From: JBOFEH01 sp051650265
Lineage (GTDB): Bacteria; Bacillota; Clostridia; Lachnospirales; Cellulosilyticaceae
Assembly (NCBI GenBank): GCA_051650265.1
Contig: JBOFIR010000211.1
Coordinates: 1-14,993 of the forward strand
Reading direction: 5' to 3'
DNA: 14,993 nucleotides
Shown here: one piece after another, positions 6,873-13,754 of the stretch
Position numbering within the stretch: position 1 is the first letter of the stretch
Layout: each line of letters begins with the position of its first letter
Position numbers and translations under genes: made by a program
Notes under the pieces: model-generated
Seen by the model: the letters and a program-made list of their open reading frames with translations, nothing else
What the model was told of the DNA's origin: nothing
The model's database searches: none

Positions 6873-7463
6873 TTATTGTCCAACTGGAATACCATATAAC
6901 AACAGTGTTGCAATGCCCGCTAAGGTACTTTCTACGTTTTGCTTTTTACACTCGATCCCAAACTCTTTTGGAATATAGATTTCACCGCTTAGACTTTGAA
7001 TTGTATTTTGAATACAGCATTGCATCTCTAGATTACCTTCAATATTGGTTTGTGCACTTGATGCTGAAAGATCGGCTTCTTTCCCCCAGCCATAGGTAAT
7101 TCCACTTTTTTTGCCTTTGCGACATGTTTCTGGCATCACATAGTAGCGGGAAGTAATCCGTTTTGCAAGACGCTCACGTGGTCGTTCCTCACCAACTACA
7201 CAAATATGAAACTCTACCTGCTCATGTAAACACCGATCTAGTGCATCCTTACTCAGTTCCACCAACAAGATGTCCACATTTTCCTCTGCTTCCATCCATC
7301 TAATGTACTCCTTAAAAACAAGCTTCTGATGATTTTTATAGGTAAATCTATGATTAGGGCTAATCCACTTTGTATGAATATGATTTTGATCAGCTATTTC
7401 TTGAATAAACTCTAATATAGGTCTACTTTTTTCTCTGACGTTTGTAACCGCAACTGTAATCAT
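6873..7463 (-). CDS. Degenerate Mur-ligase central-domain-like protein (hypothetical)
   Basis: The product is 196 residues. Several stretches follow the order and spacing of a MurE-type central domain. VDILLVELSKDALDRCLHEQ (63-82) resembles the MEVSSHALxxxRV block, and FHICVV (85-90) the FDVAVFTN strand. GITYGWGKEADLSA (121-134) resembles the TYG..ADxxA strand. NVESTLAGIATLLLYGIP (176-193) resembles NVxNxLAAIAxALALGIP. Where ATP-binding GTGTNGKTT should be, the protein reads AVTNVREKSR (5-14), so the P-loop is lost. The Mur C-terminal domain is absent. I infer a non-catalytic or regulatory relative of muropeptide ligases. The resemblance is by eye and could be misjudged. AGGAGGT precedes the ATG. 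The gene is divergent from nrdJ and may run into the SSB gene, as no terminator is visible in the 103-base gap. Confidence 0.7.
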   Translation of the reverse strand: MITVAVTNVREKSRPILEFIQEIADQNHIHTKWISPNHRFTYKNHQKLVFKEYIRWMEAEENVDILLVELSKDALDRCLHEQVEFHICVVGEERPRERLAKRITSRYYVMPETCRKGKKSGITYGWGKEADLSASSAQTNIEGNLEMQCCIQNTIQSLSGEIYIPKEFGIECKKQNVESTLAGIATLLLYGIPVGQ

Positions 7464-7557
7464 ATGACCTCCTATGTATTTGCATCAATTTTTTGAAGCT
7501 ATTACTGGTATTTTGGGCATCTTCAAGGCTTTTTATGTTGTTGAAAGACTGGAAATA

Positions 7558-7566
7558 AGTATATCA
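7558..7566 (-). promoter_or_regulatory. Extended -10 promoter element of the Mur-like gene
   Basis: The minus strand reads TGATATACT, an extended -10 motif (TGN-TATACT). The predicted start near 7551 gives a leader of about 88 bases. No strong -35 is seen. It overlaps the weaker NrdR-like site at 7561-7576. Confidence 0.4.
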
Positions 7567-7591
7567 CATATGTTATTCACTTTTTGCACAC

Positions 7592-7607
7592 ATACTATAT
7601 ATTGTAC
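7592..7607 (+). promoter_or_regulatory. NrdR box upstream of nrdJ
   Basis: The sequence ATACTATATATTGTAC fits the published NrdR consensus acaCwAtATaTwGtgt at all core positions (ACTATATATTGT) and deviates only at the outer edges. NrdR is the ATP/dATP-sensing repressor of ribonucleotide reductase genes and usually binds two boxes about 31 bases apart. Exactly 31 bases upstream (7561-7576) is a degenerate match with ACATATGT at its centre, about 9 of 16 positions. The position upstream of nrdJ fits the expected target. Confidence 0.62.
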
Positions 7608-7621
7608 TTTTCATGTTTATT

Positions 7622-7651
7622 TTGCGCTTGTATTTTATTTTGAAATATGAT
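7622..7651 (+). promoter_or_regulatory. nrdJ: Possible nrdJ promoter
   Basis: TTGCGC (7622-7627), an 18-base spacer, and TATGAT (7646-7651) give a plausible sigma-A promoter 65 bases before the nrdJ ATG. An alternative is TTGAAA (7640-7645) with TTATAA (7663-7668) at 17 bases. The sequence alone does not decide between them. Confidence 0.42.
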
Positions 7652-7715
7652 AAGTTTAGTTATTATAAGAGAATGTTTTTCCAAAACATATTATCCGTAC
7701 ATAGGAGGTATCATT

Positions 7716-10652
7716 ATGCATTTAGATCAGTTGCTCACTAGGCACTACACTCACAGTCTTGATGGCACGGAGAAAACCGTTTATGACCTTTTTGACTGGC
7801 AAACTGTGGATGTGATCATTAAAGACTATACGACAGGCAAATCAATCATTGAGATGCTAGGGCTTGAATTTCCTGCACACTTTTCACAGACTGCCTGTGA
7901 TATTATTGCTAGTAAATATTTAAGAAAAAGTGGGGTGCCCTCTCCAACTGGCGGTGAAACATCATTCCGCCAACTTGTTCATCGTATGGTAAGCTTCTGG
8001 GTAGAAGCAGCAGCAGATGAAAAACTTATTGATGATATGCAAAAAGTAATCGTTTATGATGAACTTGCATATATGCTTATGGCTCAGATGTGGGCGCCAA
8101 ATAGCCCTCAGTGGTTCAATACAGGACTCAAATTAGCCTATGGCATTGAAGGCCAAACACAAGGACATTATTACTACGACGAAGCTCTGCAGCGTCCTCT
8201 GCTTTCTCCTGATGCCTATACGCGTACACAAGGTTCTGCATGTTTTATTCTCAGTGTTGGCGATGCCTTATTGGGGGATAAATCCCTTACAGATCAACTC
8301 ACTACAGAAACACGCCTTTTTAAATATGGGTCTGGCGTAGGTTCTAACTGGTCGAGCATCCGTGCACGTGGTGAACTGCTCTCTGGTGGCGGTAAATCAT
8401 CAGGCCTTATGAGTTTTCTCAAAGTATTTGACCGTAATGCTGGTGCAATTAAGTCTGGTGGTACCACACGTCGCGCCGCTAAAATGAATGTCCTCAATAT
8501 CGATCATCCCGAAATTGAAGACTTCATCACTTGGAAAGCTCATGAAGAAGATAAGGTCATTGCGCTTGGTAAGATGGGCTACAATACACACTTTGATGGT
8601 GAGGCTTACGAAACTGTCTCTGGACAAAATGCCAATAACTCTGTACGTGTCACTGATGCCTTTATGAAGATAACCGAAGATCCTGCTGCACAAATGGATT
8701 TGATAAACCGTCTGGATCAGACAATTGCTGGCAAAATATCCCCATACGTACTCTATGACCAGATTGCAACAGCCGCTTGGCGCTGTGGTGATCCCGGCAT
8801 TCAATTTGATGATACAATCAACAGTTGGCACACATGCCCTGTCGGTGAAAACGGTGATCTCACAGATCCAGCCAATCGCATCAATGCAAGTAATCCTTGT
8901 TCTGAGTATATGTTCTTAGATGATACGGCATGTAATCTAGCAAGTATCAATATCCTTAAATTCTATGACTGTGAGACAAAAACTTTTGATATAGATGGGT
9001 ACCTTCACTGTATTAAAATGGTCCAAATCGTACTGGAAGCGACAATCCATCACGGTCAATTCCCAACACCTGATATTGCACGCAAATCTTATCATTTCCG
9101 TACAACAGGGCTAGGTCTTACGAATATGGGTGCACTCTTTATGGTGATGGGCCTTCCTTATGATAGTGATGCTTCTCGTACAATTGGTGCTTCACTTATG
9201 AGTTTATTGACAGGCTACTCTTACTATACCTCTGCACTTTTTGCAGAAAAAGTTGGACCATTCACTTACTTTGAAAGCAATAAGCCTTATATGATGAATG
9301 TCATGCGCAACCACAGCCGTTGTAGTGGGCACAACCCAGATCACTCAGGTTTTAGTGGGCTCGCTTATGAACCTATGGTCATTTCTCAGGAAATACTCTC
9401 TACTCTTGGCTATGAGTCACTGGCTACAACCCTTCAAGACATCTGGAAAGATGTGCTTGAAGCTGGAGATACCTATGGTTTTAGAAATGCTCAAGTCTCT
9501 GTACTTGCGCCAACAGGAACAATCGCCTTTGCCATGGACTGTGCAACCACTTCTTCTGAGCCATTCTTTAGCCATGTAGTGTATAAAAAGCTCGTAGGTG
9601 GTGGTACAATGGAGATGGTTAATCCACTGATTGCTTCTACATTGACTCAGCTGGGCTATAAAAATGAACAAATTAGTGACATTCTCGCCTATATTTTACG
9701 CAAAGAACAAAAAGAAGGCTATGCGCAACTTGTTGATGGCAAAATTGAAGGTGCCCCTCATCTTAAACCAGAACACTATAGCATATTCGATACAGCTAAC
9801 CAGTGTGGTACAGGCACGCGTTATATCCATCCAAGTGGCCATGTGAAGATGATGGCTGCACTCACACCGCATGTATCAGGTGCCATCTCCAAGACTGTCA
9901 ACCTACCTAACCATGCTACAGTTGAAGAGATTAAAGCGATCTATCACGAGGCCTGGGCTCTAGGTGTCAAAGCGATCGCCCTCTACCGTGATGGTTGTAA
10001 AGCTTCTCAGCCCCTCACAACCCGCATCAGCGAAGTAAGTTCAACCGAACTTGAGCACCTTTCTTACGATGCACTCCTTACTTATGCAAGGGAAAAAACC
10101 GTACCTACTGCACCTATTCGCTTCAAACCCATCGGGATTCGCAACGCCCATGTTCATGAAGCAGAACTTGGTGGGCTGCGCCTCTATATCACAGTTTCTT
10201 TCTATGAAGATGGACGTGTCGGTGAAGTCTATGTATCTGCTGGTAGACAAGGTTCTCTCGTAAAAGGATTACTCGATAGCATTTCAACAACAATCTCAGA
10301 GATGCTCCAGTACGGTGTACCGGCTAGAGATATTGCTAAGATGTATCGTGGCCAGAAGTTTGAACCAAGTGGCTTTGTAAATGGGCATCCTTACATCAAA
10401 ATGGCTGATTCCATTTCAGACTTGATTAGTAAAATTATTGATATCGAACTTGCCGATTTTACTTATTGTCAAGTTAAACCAACTCCAGAAGAGCAAACAG
10501 CCTTTGTAGCAATTCATCCGATCAAAGAAGCCCATGGTACATCAGAAGTCCTCTATGGCGAAACATGTAGCGTCTGCAAAAGTACACGCCTTGTACGCAA
10601 CGGCACTTGCAAAGTATGCCAAGAATGTGGTACAACAACAGGTTGTAGTTAA
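7716..10652 (+). CDS. nrdJ: Adenosylcobalamin-dependent (class II) ribonucleoside-diphosphate reductase
   Basis: This enzyme makes deoxyribonucleotides using a thiyl radical generated from AdoCbl, independent of oxygen. The start is ATG 7716, which has ATAGGAGGT at ideal spacing; an in-frame ATG at 7647 has none. The product is 978 residues. Catalytic residues fit class II enzymes: N393-P-C395-S-E397 (radical Cys and Glu), and redox Cys C176 (GSACF) with C406 (TACNLASIN) 11 residues after C395. APTGTIA marks a conserved barrel loop. A TSCPD-like region (LRLYITVSFYEDGRVGEVYV) precedes a Cys-rich tail, CSVCK...CKVCQECG, in about the last 30 residues. That tail probably re-reduces the active site and may bind zinc. 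The NrdR box upstream predicts nucleotide-responsive repression. Confidence 0.96.
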   Translation: MHLDQLLTRHYTHSLDGTEKTVYDLFDWQTVDVIIKDYTTGKSIIEMLGLEFPAHFSQTACDIIASKYLRKSGVPSPTGGETSFRQLVHRMVSFWVEAAADEKLIDDMQKVIVYDELAYMLMAQMWAPNSPQWFNTGLKLAYGIEGQTQGHYYYDEALQRPLLSPDAYTRTQGSACFILSVGDALLGDKSLTDQLTTETRLFKYGSGVGSNWSSIRARGELLSGGGKSSGLMSFLKVFDRNAGAIKSGGTTRRAAKMNVLNIDHPEIEDFITWKAHEEDKVIALGKMGYNTHFDGEAYETVSGQNANNSVRVTDAFMKITEDPAAQMDLINRLDQTIAGKISPYVLYDQIATAAWRCGDPGIQFDDTINSWHTCPVGENGDLTDPANRINASNPCSEYMFLDDTACNLASINILKFYDCETKTFDIDGYLHCIKMVQIVLEATIHHGQFPTPDIARKSYHFRTTGLGLTNMGALFMVMGLPYDSDASRTIGASLMSLLTGYSYYTSALFAEKVGPFTYFESNKPYMMNVMRNHSRCSGHNPDHSGFSGLAYEPMVISQEILSTLGYESLATTLQDIWKDVLEAGDTYGFRNAQVSVLAPTGTIAFAMDCATTSSEPFFSHVVYKKLVGGGTMEMVNPLIASTLTQLGYKNEQISDILAYILRKEQKEGYAQLVDGKIEGAPHLKPEHYSIFDTANQCGTGTRYIHPSGHVKMMAALTPHVSGAISKTVNLPNHATVEEIKAIYHEAWALGVKAIALYRDGCKASQPLTTRISEVSSTELEHLSYDALLTYAREKTVPTAPIRFKPIGIRNAHVHEAELGGLRLYITVSFYEDGRVGEVYVSAGRQGSLVKGLLDSISTTISEMLQYGVPARDIAKMYRGQKFEPSGFVNGHPYIKMADSISDLISKIIDIELADFTYCQVKPTPEEQTAFVAIHPIKEAHGTSEVLYGETCSVCKSTRLVRNGTCKVCQECGTTTGCS

Positions 10653-10679
10653 GTGTAACCATTTTTTACCAAGTGCATA

Positions 10680-10688
10680 TGATATAGT
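10680..10688 (+). promoter_or_regulatory. Possible extended -10 element before the Spo0E-like gene
   Basis: TGATATAGT fits an extended -10 motif about 57 bases before the ATG at 10745. No good -35 is present and no terminator separates nrdJ from this gene, so read-through from nrdJ is also possible. Confidence 0.33.
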
Positions 10689-10744
10689 AGGCACTCATAG
10701 AAACATCTGGTTGCATCTTATATACAAAGTGGGGCGACTAAAGG

Positions 10745-10948
10745 ATGGAATTTTATTCAAATATTCAAACGATTACACAGATGAAAAAGGCTCTTTCAGA
10801 AGCTATTGTTTATCATGATTATAATCTCATTTGCGATGAAGTCATTGAGCTGAGTCAAGCGCTTGATCACATGATGGTTCCCGTCTTCCAATCTCAGCTT
10901 GATTTATATAACCAAATAACAACCAAGATGAATTATTATTCTTTTTAA
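10745..10948 (+). CDS. Spo0E-like aspartyl-phosphate phosphatase
   Basis: The product is 67 residues. Members of this family are small two-helix proteins that dephosphorylate Spo0A~P and so restrain entry into sporulation. The signature is visible in EVIELSQALDHMM (32-44), where S37-Q-x-L-D41 matches the family SQxLDxxI motif with the essential Asp. The rest is predominantly helical, as expected. A GTGGGG ribosome binding site lies 10 bases upstream, with AAAGG directly before the ATG. It follows nrdJ by 92 bases, which suggests no functional link beyond possible read-through. The main doubt is that short family motifs are weak evidence on their own. Confidence 0.7.
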   Translation: MEFYSNIQTITQMKKALSEAIVYHDYNLICDEVIELSQALDHMMVPVFQSQLDLYNQITTKMNYYSF

Positions 10949-10960
10949 AGTTTCCTTATA

Positions 10961-11004
10961 AAAAAACCTGGATCTTGTTTTTGCTTACAAGATCCAGGTT
11001 TTTT
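10961..11004. terminator. Bidirectional intrinsic terminator between the Spo0E-like gene and the deacetylase gene
   Basis: AAAAAACCTGGATCTTGT (10961-10978) pairs perfectly over 18 bases with its complement at 10987-11004 across an eight-base loop. The A/T ends act as the U tail in either direction. It closes the plus-strand gene ending at 10948 and the minus-strand gene ending at 11008. Confidence 0.93.
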
Positions 11005-11007
11005 CAA

Positions 11008-11742
11008 TTATGAGAGAGGATACTGTCTCCCCGTATGGTCAATCTGATACTGCTCTTTGAGAATGAGCTCTGAAAGAGGTACAATACTATACCCTTTTGC
11101 TTTAAGCCCTAATAAAATTTCCTCTAAGGCATCTTTGGTATACTTTGTAGAGTTGTGCATCAGTATAATCGATCCAGGTCCTAAATTTTTATGTTTGAGT
11201 ACTTTATCAACTAAGGCTTGTCTACCATATTCTTTCCAGTCCAATGAATCTACATCCCATTGGACTGTATAATACCCACATTCTCTTGCTGCATCTAACA
11301 CGATATCATTGTACTCACCATAAGGTCCTCTGTAGAGCCATGCATCTTTTCCAGTGAGATCTTTGATAGTATTGTGTGCCATACGGATATCTTTCTTAAT
11401 ATCCTCTTTAGACAGCTTATTGACATGTGGGTGCTTATCTGAGTGATTACCCAGGTCATGCCCACGTTGGCTAATGGCTTTAACCGCCTCAGGATATTTA
11501 CGCATCCAATCTCCTACCATAAAAAATGCTGCTTTAACTTGCTGACGGTCTAGAATATCTAAAATTTCACCAATATCCTCCGCCCCCCATGCACAATCAA
11601 AAGTGATTGCCACAACCTTTTCTTGTTTGTAAACAGAATAGATTGGGAGTTTTCTTGCTTCATAGCCATATATGTTGATGCTCATTGCAAAGATGACTAA
11701 GTAGAGTAATAACTGTTTTCTAACCGATTTTTGTTTTTTCAT
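11008..11742 (-). CDS. Polysaccharide deacetylase, sporulation (PdaB-like) type
   Basis: The product is 244 residues. It has an N-terminal hydrophobic signal or anchor (about 10-25) and one NodB-type deacetylase domain (about 42-235), which removes N-acetyl groups from glycan such as peptidoglycan outside the membrane. Motif 1 is TFDCAWG (47-53): the first Asp (D49) is present, but the second Asp of canonical TFDDG is Cys, as in the PdaB-like sporulation group (TFDxxWG). Motif 2 is H100-S-D-K-H104-P, both metal-binding His present. Motif 3 is RGPYG (138-142), and MHNS near 204-207 carries the final His. ATG 11742 and the adjoining TTG 11745 are both possible starts behind AAGGAG. A spore cortex role is inferred, not shown. 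Confidence 0.85.
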   Translation of the reverse strand: MKKQKSVRKQLLLYLVIFAMSINIYGYEARKLPIYSVYKQEKVVAITFDCAWGAEDIGEILDILDRQQVKAAFFMVGDWMRKYPEAVKAISQRGHDLGNHSDKHPHVNKLSKEDIKKDIRMAHNTIKDLTGKDAWLYRGPYGEYNDIVLDAARECGYYTVQWDVDSLDWKEYGRQALVDKVLKHKNLGPGSIILMHNSTKYTKDALEEILLGLKAKGYSIVPLSELILKEQYQIDHTGRQYPLS

Positions 11743-11806
11743 CAATTGCCGCTCTCCTTATCTTTTTCTTATTAGTGTGCACCATTTACGCCGTTTTATA
11801 AGTTCC

Positions 11807-11840
11807 AAAAAAGCACTTAAGCAAAATTGCTTAAGTGCTT
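11807..11840 (-). terminator. Intrinsic terminator of the first NlpC/P60 gene
   Basis: On the minus strand AAGCACTTAAGCA pairs with TGCTTAAGTGCTT over 13 bases around an ATTT loop and is followed by TTTT. It begins 9 bases after the stop codon at 11850. Confidence 0.88.
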
Positions 11841-11849
11841 ACCTATTTT

Positions 11850-12512
11850 TTATAATACACGCTTATAACCAATGAATGGTGGCATCCCTCTCAGTTCTAG
11901 TGGATCAACAACCACCCCACGAACACCTGTACTTGCATGAATAATTTCACCATCACCTATGTAAATTGCTACGTGAGAAACACTACCATTATAACCATAG
12001 AAAACGAGATCTCCTGGCTCTAACTCACTTTTTGCAACTTTAACTCCATTTGAAGTATATTGATCTCTTGAACTACGCTTTAGGTTGATTCCAAATTTCT
12101 TGAATACTTGACTCGTGAAACCTGAACAGTCCACACCTTTTGTTAAGCTATTACCCCCAGGCACATATTTTGTACCAAGAAATTGTTTGGCATAATCTAT
12201 AATTTCATCACTTGTCTCTTCAGCTTTAGCTTCTTCTTTAGGGGCATCTACTAAGACGTCATCTTTAGCCAGCTCAACAATATAGTTATTCTCTAAAAGC
12301 ACAACTTGATAAGTATTACCGCGTTCTTCTAAGATTTCCACGCGTTCTCCCTCAGATACAGGAATCTCATTCACAGTACCATCTTGCAATACTTGTTTTG
12401 CATTACATTCTTTTGTAACAATTCCTTCATATTCTGCTGCAAACATTGGAATTGCTGTACATGCTACAACTGTTGCTATCATAATTGCTTGAATAACTGC
12501 TCTTATTTTCAC
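11850..12512 (-). CDS. Secreted NlpC/P60 cell-wall endopeptidase (paralogue A)
   Basis: The product is 220 residues and starts with GTG at 12512, behind GGGGGGAG. A signal peptide (1-25, ending MFAA) leads to a diverged SH3-like wall-binding region (about 28-90), a Lys/Glu-rich linker (91-103) and an NlpC/P60 domain (about 104-220). The catalytic triad is visible: C129 in GVDCSGF, H180 in SVSHVAIY, and H192 in IIHAS. Such enzymes cut peptide stems of peptidoglycan, typically D-Glu to diamino acid. The catalytic domain is close to that of the gene ending at 12630, with shared blocks GGNSLTxGVDCSGFTSQV and GDLVFYGYNG, so the two are tandem duplicates. It has its own promoter and terminator. Confidence 0.93.
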   Translation of the reverse strand: MKIRAVIQAIMIATVVACTAIPMFAAEYEGIVTKECNAKQVLQDGTVNEIPVSEGERVEILEERGNTYQVVLLENNYIVELAKDDVLVDAPKEEAKAEETSDEIIDYAKQFLGTKYVPGGNSLTKGVDCSGFTSQVFKKFGINLKRSSRDQYTSNGVKVAKSELEPGDLVFYGYNGSVSHVAIYIGDGEIIHASTGVRGVVVDPLELRGMPPFIGYKRVL

Positions 12513-12546
12513 TGTTTGCTCCCCCCAACTATACCTATGTACCTAT

Positions 12547-12581
12547 AATTTGTACGAATTGATTACTATTTGTTACAAATT
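12547..12581. repeat. Inverted repeat abutting the -10 box of NlpC/P60 paralogue A
   Basis: AATTTGTA (12547-12554) and TACAAATT (12574-12581) are perfect inverted 8-mers with a 19-base gap. The outer arm starts one base from the -10 box (12583-12588). A nested 13-base palindrome, ATTTGTTACAAAT, covers 12568-12580 at the predicted transcription start. The position suggests an operator more than an RNA hairpin. Confidence 0.5.
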
Positions 12582-12582
12582 T

Positions 12583-12611
12583 ATTATACAATATTTATTT
12601 TTGTATGTCAA
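12583..12611 (-). promoter_or_regulatory. Consensus sigma-A promoter of NlpC/P60 paralogue A
   Basis: On the minus strand TTGACA (12611-12606), a 17-base spacer, and TATAAT (12588-12583) match the consensus perfectly. The predicted start near 12576 leaves a leader of about 63 bases. Such a strong core promoter usually implies high expression or tight repression. Confidence 0.88.
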
Positions 12612-12629
12612 TTTAACTTTTTCATTTTA

Positions 12630-13454
12630 TTAAATAACACGTTTGATTCCGATAATTGGTTTACCATATTCTAGTTTACTCATCTTGATTCCTGTCTTCG
12701 GTGAACTTGCGTGTATAACCTCTCCGCTACCTGCATAGATTGCCACATGATCGATATAACCATTATAACCATAAAATACAAGATCTCCCGGAAGAAGATC
12801 AGCCTTTTTCACCTTATAACCGTTACTTGCATATTGAGATCTTGAGCTTCTCTCAAGTTTGACATCAAAATGCTTATACACTTGGCTTGTGAACCCTGAA
12901 CAGTCTACGCCATTTGTTAGGCTATTGCCACCATATACATAAGGATTACCTAAGAATTGCTTTGCATAAGTAACAACTTCTTCTCCTAAACTCACTTCTG
13001 GTGCTGCTTCTACAATTTGGTTTTCCTCTGTTCTTGTATAAGGAATGAGTGATAGGGCTGTTTCATCCACTTGTGTTTTATAGATATAGCCTTCTGCTTC
13101 GTTTGTTTTTACTTTATACCAGTTATCAATCATCTCAATTGCCACTACTTCTGCATCTTGTACTAAATAATTAGTTATATCTGCATCCTCAGATGGCTTA
13201 TTACGTAATTTAGCTTCTTCTACAATGATTTTTGTCAGCGTCCCTTCAGCAAGTATTTCTTCTGACAAGCTACTTTCTGACTTGATCTCATCAATCACTT
13301 GCTTTACTTCTTCTTCACTGCCAACATATGGTGTTACCATCATTTCTAATCTATCTGTTAATAGAGTGGCGTCTTCTACTGGTGTCGCCATAATAGTTTG
13401 GCTCATAGCAGCTACTGCTAATACTGTCATTCCTATTAATTGGTTAAATTTCAT
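12630..13454 (-). CDS. Secreted SH3-NlpC/P60 cell-wall endopeptidase (paralogue B)
   Basis: The product is 274 residues from an ATG with an AGGAGGT ribosome binding site. A signal peptide (1-23) is followed by an acidic helical spacer (about 28-70), a bacterial SH3 domain (about 71-130: AKLRNKPSED, AEVVAIEMIDNWYKVKT, EGYIYKTQVD), and an NlpC/P60 peptidase domain (about 158-274). The triad is C185 in GVDCSGF, H236 in YIDHVAIY and H248 in VIHAS. Its SH3 domain is better preserved than in the neighbouring paralogue. Likely a wall-bound endopeptidase for growth or cell separation. It lies 117 bases upstream of paralogue A, which has its own promoter. No hairpin terminator is visible between them, so some read-through is likely. 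Confidence 0.94.
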   Translation of the reverse strand: MKFNQLIGMTVLAVAAMSQTIMATPVEDATLLTDRLEMMVTPYVGSEEEVKQVIDEIKSESSLSEEILAEGTLTKIIVEEAKLRNKPSEDADITNYLVQDAEVVAIEMIDNWYKVKTNEAEGYIYKTQVDETALSLIPYTRTEENQIVEAAPEVSLGEEVVTYAKQFLGNPYVYGGNSLTNGVDCSGFTSQVYKHFDVKLERSSRSQYASNGYKVKKADLLPGDLVFYGYNGYIDHVAIYAGSGEVIHASSPKTGIKMSKLEYGKPIIGIKRVI

Positions 13455-13478
13455 ATGGACCTCCTACTCAATGCTATC

Positions 13479-13519
13479 AAGTATGTATTTTAAATTTATT
13501 AAGTAATTATTACATACTT
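13479..13519. repeat. Inverted repeat abutting the -10 box of NlpC/P60 paralogue B
   Basis: AAGTATGTA (13479-13487) and TACATACTT (13511-13519) are perfect inverted 9-mers with a 23-base gap. The outer arm directly touches the -10 box (13520-13525). A nested palindrome, GTAATTATTAC, lies at 13503-13513 over the predicted start. The arrangement parallels that at paralogue A. Confidence 0.5.
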
Positions 13520-13548
13520 ATTATACATTCCGTAATAAGGGATGTCAA
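13520..13548 (-). promoter_or_regulatory. Consensus sigma-A promoter of NlpC/P60 paralogue B
   Basis: On the minus strand TTGACA (13548-13543), a 17-base spacer, and TATAAT (13525-13520) match the consensus perfectly. The predicted start near 13513 leaves a leader of about 59 bases. Apart from this promoter, its inverted repeat and the PTS terminator, I see nothing in the gap 13455-13754. Confidence 0.9.
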
Positions 13549-13690
13549 CCTTTTATTCACTCTCACCAATTCCAGAGAAAATCGCTTGCATTTTATATGT
13601 ATTTTGCCAACTACTGGTAATCTATTTGTTTCCTGATTCGAGAAATAACTCCATCTAATCCCTCTATTTATAAGGACAGGCTTTTCATAA

Positions 13691-13728
13691 CAAAAATAAA
13701 AGAGCATGTATTTAACAACATGCTCTTT
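13691..13728 (-). terminator. Intrinsic terminator of the PTS EIICB gene
   Basis: On the minus strand AAAGAGCATGT pairs with ACATGCTCTTT over 11 bases around an eight-base loop and is followed by TATTTTTG. It begins 27 bases after the stop codon at 13755. Confidence 0.87.
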
Positions 13729-13754
13729 ATTACATATTTATTAATTTAATATCA

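Noticed and set aside
7493..7535. Inverted repeat TTGAAG...CTTCAA in the nrdJ upstream region
   Set aside because: The stem is only six base pairs with a loop above 20 bases and no T run follows the repeat at a useful distance on either strand; not convincing as a terminator or operator.
7464..7715. A cobalamin riboswitch before nrdJ
   Set aside because: I looked for the B12-box and the usual leader length and saw neither. The region is short and is better explained by the NrdR-type site.
7647..7715. An upstream ATG that would extend NrdJ by 23 residues
   Set aside because: It overlaps the predicted -10 region and lacks a ribosome binding site, whereas ATG 7716 has AGGAGG at ideal distance.
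13510..13707. A 65-codon minus-strand open frame between the PTS gene and paralogue B
   Set aside because: Its ATG lies inside the PTS terminator hairpin and its end runs into the consensus promoter of the hydrolase gene. It has no ribosome binding site and no family resemblance.
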